Below are positions 57,548 to 64,000 of a DNA stretch of 64,000 nt, piece after piece. The position numbers and the translations under genes were made by a program. Each line of letters begins with the position of its first letter. Positions within the stretch are counted from its first letter, which is position 1. The notes under the pieces are model-generated. The model did no database searches. It worked only from the letters and a program-made list of their open reading frames with translations, and was not told the origin of the DNA. The stretch lies in assembly GCA_000733355.1 (NCBI GenBank), contig JNVV01000005.1, positions 955,060 to 1,019,059 on the forward strand, given 5' to 3'. Source of the DNA: Falciphora oryzae (taxonomy: Eukaryota; Ascomycota; Sordariomycetes; Magnaporthales; Magnaporthaceae).

Positions 57548-59001
57548 GGCTGTCTACTATGTTGTTTGTCGCAAAGGCGGTGTCGTTGTCGTCGCTCAAT
57601 GGCTCTTTGTAGGATGGGACGCAGCTGGAGTTCGTTTGCTGACTGTTGATGCTATTCCGATGCGCCCGCGCCGAGGGGAGACGGAGCCTGTCCAACTGTT
57701 CGTGCACGTCTTCCCAGAATGGCTGGGCAATTACCTAAGGCAGGCGCATTGCCGGATTATGGATGACAGGAGACTCAATACGACACTGCAGCATCTGTCC
57801 TCAGCCTCGTAGAATTAACTCGGTTTAGTCGGCGGTTACGCAGGCATATGTTGATCGAGGGATAGTCAGGCTGTGATACCCCAGATCTGTGATGACATCA
57901 AGGAGACTGAGCCCGCGTTCTGGAGGCGCGTGCGTCGTCTTCAGAGCTCGTTGAGGGCTGTTGCTAGAGCTGGCCCGCCATGCGGAGTCCAGCTGCAGAG
58001 CCGTGCCCCAGGTCCAGGGCACCGGGGCTTGTAGGAGGGCCAGTTCCCCGCTACATGACGGGCGCCCAGCGTGATGCAGTAGAGGTATCACTGAGATGAA
58101 CGTCAAGATGAATGTCTCAACCTACTGGCTCCTCGGCGTCATGCCTAGGTATACGCTCATAACTTCCATGTATCAAAGATAATCTCCATTTCTCAAGAAT
58201 AACCTATTCTAAGTGTCTCTTTGCGAGACTTAGAAGCTGATGCAAGTATAGATCTATTTGTAATGCGATGGCTGGCGTCGTGAATATCACTTGAAATACA
58301 CGACATGAGTAGACTGAGCGGGTGTGGGAAGAGGAGCGGCACGAAACTCGTCAGCACGAGATAAGCTCATGTGAATAAAAGCGAAATTCTCATCCTCATC
58401 GCCCGTAGCATCAATGCAGACCCAAAGGAAACAAAATCCCGGGGCCCGCCGACACAGACAGCAATGGAGACAGACGATGTGCAAGATCGACACCAGGAAT
58501 AGATGCAAGCACAGGGGCCCCTGACCCTGAAGCTCTGAAATTTGACGGCGGGCTGCTATTATCACCGAGACCGGAAGGGCGCTGTGTCACTGACAGTTAA
58601 GGTCCCACTTCGACCGCCGGAGGGGACGACAGACCTCCAACGCGGTGGCACCTTTGACAGAGTCGTGAAGCTCAACTCAGTTCCACAGAACACAGGTCGA
58701 GGCCCTCAAAGGGGAGACGTCGGCAGAGGCGCAAAGGCGAAGGTATTGGGCAATTGGCTGTGAGCTGGCTGTGTGTTCGTTCATCCATTGCCCTTGCTAG
58801 TGACAGCTCCTTCCCCCGCGAAGGCAGAGCGCCGACACTAGCCGCGTTTTGCGCCCAACGTTCGAGCAAAAACCTGCGACCTCGCCAACTGTTCCCCAAG
58901 ATATACACACCTACAAGCCTCTTTCAAACTCGACCAAGGGCAGCAATTGCCTTTCCCTGCTCCCTCAAGACCCTCACCGCGAACCGCGGCCGACCGAAGC
59001 C
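57548..59001. other. Divergent intergenic region between the MFS gene and FSF1
   Basis: 1.45 kb shared promoter region. No ORF with coding bias; no RNA gene recognised. Confidence 0.6.
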
Positions 59002-60429
59002 ATGTCCGCCTCGCTGCCTGGGAACCGCGAGCTCCCCGACTCGCAGTACGACCTGAGCACGTACTGGGGTCGCGTGCGCCACGCCGCCGGCCTCACGGAC
59101 CCGAGGTGAGAAGCAGGAACCGGGATGAGAAGGGAGCAAAAAAAAAAAGGTGTGCCCTGCCGGTGCAGTTCGACAAACACCAATGGCTGTTTGCCGTAGG
59201 GTCTTCCAATGCAGTCCGTCCCTGGGCGTCCAGGGAGAGCAAGAAGGAAATACGAAGAGACGAGATGGGATATCGGATGCCATATATGAAGGGGGGACAA
59301 GCCCATTGGCACAGCACGCTGACGGCGAGGCGGTCTCTTCGCACGGCAGGACACTCTTCGTCAACAAGTCGGGGCTCGAGCAGGCCAAGCAGGCCCTGAT
59401 CTCGTACAAGCAGGGCCATGCCAAAGAGATGAGCCCGGAGCTATGGCAGGCCAAGAAGATTGTCGACTCGACTCTGCACCCAGGTGTGTGGATAGTCCTG
59501 CGCTACGCGATTGCGATGATGGCGGCTTCTAGGTCCTTGGGATCTGGCTGACTCTGGCCCTCTCTAGACACCGGAGAACCGGTCCTGCTGCCCTTCCGCA
59601 TGTCCTGCTTCGTTCTCTCGAACTTGGTCGTGACGGTGGGCATGCTCACTCCAGGGCTCAGCGTAAGGAACACACGAAGCTGCTCACGAGGCTACTCCCT
59701 CCGCCTCCGGGGGCCTCGAGCTAACATGCGAGCCAAAAGAACACAGGGACGGTCCTCTGGCAGATCGCGAACCAGTCGCTCAACGTGGCCATCAACAGCG
59801 CAAACGCCAACAAGTCCTCCCCGCTGACCTACACCAAGATGGCGCAGTCCTACTTCCTCGCAGTGGGCGCGTCCTGCTCCGTCGCCGTCGGGCTCAACAG
59901 CCTGGTCCCGCGCCTGCGCTCCCTGCAGCCGTCGACCCGCGTCGTCCTCGGCCGGCTCGTCCCCTTCGCCGCCGTCGCCAGCGCGGGCGCGCTCAACGTG
60001 TTCCTGATGCGCGGCGAGGAGATGCGGAAGGGGATCGACGTCTTCCCCGTCCTGTCCGAGGCCGACAAGCAGCGCATGGCGGCGGAAGGGCGCGCCGAGT
60101 CGGACGTGCAGTCGCTCGGCAAGAGCAAGGTGGCGGCGCGCCTGGCGGTTGGCGAGACGGCGCTGTCGCGCGTACTCAACAGCTCCCCCATCATGGTCAT
60201 CCCGCCGCTGGTCCTGGTGCGCCTGCAGAAGACGGACTGGCTCCGGCGCAGCCCGCGCCTGACGCTGCCGGTGAACCTGGGCCTCATCATCGCCACGAGC
60301 TACGCGGTGCTGCCGCTCGCGCTGGCGGCGTTCCCGCAGAGGCAGCGCATCGCCGCCGCCAGGCTCGAGGAGGAGTTCCACGGGCACGGCGGCGAGGGCG
60401 GCATGGTTGTATTCACGAGGGGGCTTTGA
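59002..60429 (+). CDS. FSF1: Sideroflexin FSF1 (mitochondrial inner-membrane carrier)
   Basis: Four exons: 59002-59105, 59350-59483, 59568-59662 and 59740-60429 (340 aa); phases agree and each intron has a CTRAY branch (GCTGAC, GGCTGAC, GCTAAC). Sideroflexins are multi-pass proteins of the mitochondrial inner membrane that carry amino acids such as serine in animals; yeast Fsf1 has a related role. Motifs: MSASLPGNRELPDSQYDLSTYWGRVRH at the start, TLFVNKSGLEQAKQ, the HPDTGEPV signature split by intron 2, NQSLNVAINSANANKSSP, GRLVPFAAVASAGALNVFLMRGEE and GIDVF. Several hydrophobic segments are visible. The family is secure; substrate is inferred from relatives. Confidence 0.96.
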
Positions 60430-63400
60430 AAGCTGGATTCTTGCTTTCTGCCTTTTGCTTGAAATTGACTTTTCAGGTTCTTTGGCTTTGGGGGAGTGAG
60501 TGGCGTTCATCCGCGTTTCTTTTTCCCGCTTCGAACTATGTAGGGATGCTGGTGAACAGGGAGGGGGTAAATATCAGGTACCAGGAAGCATATACACATA
60601 CACACATTATACCCATGGTCTAGACGCCGCCTCTATTTCCCCATGTTTGTTTTGCCGTGATGGGTATACGCCAGAAGAACCCCAAAAGACTTCTTGTTGG
60701 CCGCATACAAAAGACGGCCTACCGAGATCTGGATCCAGAGGCTTGGCGGGCCGTTTTATCTATCTGCTTCGTGCCGCTACCGCACCCACGTAATGGACGT
60801 GACGTGGATTGACCGATTGCTTTTCATGCGCGACGCGTTCTCCCCGGGGGATCCGAATAGGGTCCGACGGAGTAGGGATACAAGAGACCAGAGTAGGGCA
60901 AGGTTAAGCGGCAGCGCCAACGGCAACGGCAGAACAATGGAGATATCCCGGATATGCATTCCATTTTTTGATATGGAGAGGGCGAGTCATTGAACCAAGC
61001 AAGCCAACAAAGTTGGTGAGGTCGGCCCAGCAAAGCCAAGCCATGCCTGGCTTTGTTCTTCTCCCTTCGGCATCGGCGGTGGGCGGTGGGCGGGCGGTGT
61101 AAGCTTCGCTTCGTTCGTGAGAGTTTAGGGCAAAAAGCCACACGCCCACGCACACATTCACACGACCGACACCAACGGGATGGGAAGCACGGAGCAGGTC
61201 GAGTGAAAGGGGGGAAATCCTGGGGCAAGTCCCGGCTGCCGACGCCTCGGGAAGCGTTTCAAGAGGGGCAGAGAAACATCCCCAAGAGACTTTGCCTCAT
61301 TTTTTTTTTTTTTTTTTTTTTTTTTTTGCGTTTCTTCCTCTTCCTTCTTGTTCCTTTCGTTTCCCTTGACGCGGTTCTCGGGAAGACTCAATCGTCGATG
61401 AACCGGACGAGCCGGAGGGAACCCCCTTTTTTTCTCTTCACTTGGCGGTGTTGGCACTGTTTTAATTCTTTCATGTGGCTGCTGGTGCTGGGCGTCAGGG
61501 CGAGGCTTCCTTGGTCACAGCAGCTGTTAGGCACGGCGGTGGTGAGACGGAATCGATGAGTGCGGCGGGCCTGCATGTCCACGCACCCACAGTGTGGTAC
61601 GGATAGCTGGGCCGAGATACAGTAGATGATCTTGACGAAACGAGAGTCCGACGTTGATCATCCCGTCCATCGTCTCCCCCAAGGCTGAGCCCGGAAAAGA
61701 AAAGGTCGGACGCGCTCTTGTTTCTCAACTCTCGGCGAGGAAAAACGTAAGCCAGAGCTACTGCCCGATTTACGGACGGCCTGAGTGGATGGATCGGATC
61801 TCAAGTCCCAGGTGAGATCGTACACTCGTGCAGAGATGCGGGGCATCGCTTCCTAAGCTAAGAGACCCAGCATCGTTTTGGCACACGCAACATTTGTCGG
61901 AACCTGTGCCCAGTCACACTCGTCTTCGTCTTCCTCCTCCCTCATCCGCCTGGACAAAAACAGCACATACGTAGACATTGCCTCAACAGGCAAAGCGGTG
62001 CCTGCTTCACTTAAATCAAGCCTGCACCGAGAGCACGTATAGATAAATAAGTATATCACGCAGCCGGAGCGCCGATCCTATACGAGCCTGCCTTATCTGG
62101 CCCGCAGTCCGGCATAATCTTTTAATCAAGAGGCAGGAGTGGCGGATGGGTTATTTGATTATTGGCGGATGCGAGAGAGACACACAAGGAGCCCAGGCTC
62201 AGCTGTGATGGGATCGGATGGTGGTGGTGGTGATGGAGGAGGAGTGGGTGGTATTGGGATGCGAACTTGCCCCCAAGAAGACGGGGGGCGAGCGAGAGCC
62301 GTAATATCTCCAAGAAAGTCTCCGCCTCACCTGAACGAAGCACATGATTTTTTCCACGTTGCCGATTCTGGTTCAAAGCCCCCTCGGGAATCGAGTGACA
62401 AGAGTAAGTCGGGTAGGTGGAGAGAGAAAGAGACAGGAGAAGTTTGCGTGGGTGTGGCTGTCTCTGGCCGGCTTGCCAAATCGGGCACGAATCACACACA
62501 CGGATATTTTCTCAGCGCGGCCAATGGGGGAGTCGGAAGCCGACCTTGCAGCCCGGCTTTGCAGGAATACATGCCTTACTGTGCGTCTCCCACGCATCAT
62601 GCATGTACAGTCCCGGGTGCAAAGCGCACGGCGGCGGAGGAGCCACGGAGTTGTAGGTAAGTTGAGAGGGGCAGGCTTGGCTTGGCTCAATGCCTTCTTT
62701 CTGTGCTTGCACTTGTTCAACCCAGTAAGCCGGCCGTCGACGTAACCGGCCCTGGCTGGTTGGTGCCTTACCTAACTTGCCCGGCCAGCTGGTAAGACCT
62801 AGCTTTGGCGTCGGGCAGGCTGCCGGGAGAGTGATCAATGCTTTGTAAGGACGCTTCGTTGAGACGGGTGCTACCTGGCGTACCCACGCACGACGTGTTG
62901 CCCTGCCACGTACAGTCTGGATGCGGACCTGGAAGACATGCTGAGACGATCAGCAGATTAAATGACATTTTGGACGCTATTCATGGACTGCAGACGGGCC
63001 TTGGGCTCGGCGACCGGAAGGGGAGGGGCAATCCGCGGGCGGGGTCCGTCGGATACGCTTGTGCCGGCCTCTTGACAATGTGTGTATTGTATGGCACGGT
63101 GCCTCTTTGGCCAACGTTCCATATCTCAAGGTTGTTTGTCTTCTTTCCCCTCGCTCTCTTGTTTCTCCGGCTCTTGGGGAAGACTCTATTTCAGGGATTG
63201 CGTGAAACATTTGGTCTCAAAAAGCACACTCTCCTACCAGGTATCAGGCAAACGGGCGGGCGCGGCGACAACTCGGATGCGTCCAATGTGATGAAGTGCC
63301 CCATCTGGCACTGTAATCAGTAATCGACAGACACACCCTTGCCGCCCACGGGGGTTGCTGGATCTGGGATCGCGCGTGGGATTCATGGGACGAGAGGAGA

Positions 63401-64000
63401 ATAAGGCAAAAAAGGGACAAGGACTGCCATTTGCCAGTTTTTGATTGCACCGTGCAGTTCCAGCCAATACTGTTTGAGCAGGACGCAAGCCCGCCCCAGA
63501 CATGATCCTGGAAAGGCTTCGCAGCCGACGTCTTCACGGAGGCTCTCGTCTCTTCCCCTCGTGATTGGCTTCGGGTACAGTACTTTTGTTTCTTTGGAGG
63601 GTTTGCCGCCAAACCTGCCAGACTCCCACCACCACAGCAAGGGCAGGAAGCCGAGGGGCAGAAGAGGTCGAAACAAAACAAAACGACGTTGGCGCGGGTG
63701 CGTGCGCGCGCTTATGCCGCGCCGTAGAAGCACGCCAATATGTACGACGTCGAGCTGGGTGTCGTAGGTGCGGGCCCGTGCGTGGCGTGTGCCCAGGGGC
63801 TGCCGCCTTTCTAACCCACGGAGAAACATGCATGTCTGCCCACCTGAAGGCCGCCGGAGCAAAGAAGTTCGAGTCGGTGTCAGTTGTCAGTCAGTGCCAC
63901 CAGCCCAGAGGGGATCCTTCCTCCTACGTGCCCTCCCGCGCCTCGCATGCACAGGGATGGATACATGTACGGTACCGAAGCGCGCTGCGGGTTTGACAGA
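60430..64000. other. Gene-poor right end of the window, 3.6 kb
   Basis: No ORF with convincing coding bias. A T28 tract lies at 61300-61327. The best remaining ORF is 62838-63323 (+, 161 codons, true ATG, one hydrophobic segment), but its composition is mixed and it has no motif. CT/GA- and GGT-rich patches occur near 62220-62245. It may be the upstream region of a gene beyond the window. Confidence 0.5.

Noticed and set aside
62838..63323. 161-codon ORF with ATG and one hydrophobic stretch
   Set aside because: Codon use is unlike neighbouring genes, no motif is seen and overlapping ORFs exist on both strands; too weak to call.
1..64000. CRISPR arrays, bacterial operons, ribosome binding sites, RIP-mutated transposons
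   Set aside because: The window is fungal nuclear DNA with spliced genes; no regular spaced repeats, no AT-rich decayed transposon and no bacterial gene order were seen.

Overview
The window looks like a euchromatic, gene-dense stretch of a filamentous ascomycete genome, most likely a sordariomycete (Magnaporthales-like is a guess). The grounds are GC-rich coding sequence with strong G/C at third codon positions, many short spliceosomal introns with GTRNGT donors and CTRAY branch sites, Sordariomycetes-type domain combinations (DUF4045 plus gelsolin, AFI1/DENN-like protein, fungal bZIP, FSF1), and AT-rich homopolymer tracts between genes. Two runs of N (741-1116 and 19345-19393) mark assembly gaps. 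I saw no CRISPR array, rRNA, convincing tRNA, intact transposon or RIP-type AT-rich block.

Layout from left to right: RPB6 (+, last exon lost in the gap); a weak small membrane ORF (-); SEC63 (-); a TPR/J-domain co-chaperone (-) followed in the same frame by a start-less membrane-segment ORF; a myosin regulatory light-chain-like EF-hand protein (-); AFI1-like protein (+); S-formylglutathione hydrolase (-); a large disordered protein with a C-terminal GNAT domain (-); ARL2 GTPase (+); a DUF4045/gelsolin-repeat protein (+); a start-less RGG plus membrane-segment ORF lying directly behind and in frame with MED10 (both -); a basic disordered nuclear-type protein (-); a 6.6 kb gene-free interval; a bZIP transcription factor (+); a 4.3 kb gene-poor interval; an STM1-like ribosome/RNA-binding protein (+); a disordered hypothetical protein (+); an MFS transporter (-); and sideroflexin FSF1 (+).

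The genes are mostly housekeeping and do not form a pathway cluster. Themes are transcription (RPB6, MED10, bZIP), ER translocation and chaperoning (SEC63, TPR-J protein), cytoskeleton and polarity (myosin light chain, ARL2, AFI1, gelsolin) and small-molecule handling (S-formylglutathione hydrolase, MFS, sideroflexin). Exon models were built by hand from splice signals and checked for phase. Internal exon boundaries are generally firm; N-termini are less so.

The most unusual observations are: (1) two places (MED10 and the TPR-J protein) where a stop codon is followed in the same frame by a long, coding-like ORF with no ATG of its own; (2) three intergenic clusters of the octamer AAAACGCA/TGCGTTTT around the bZIP gene, one containing a perfect 11-bp inverted repeat; (3) a perfect 13-bp hairpin beside a T/A tract between two convergent genes; and (4) a probable GC-AG intron in MED10.
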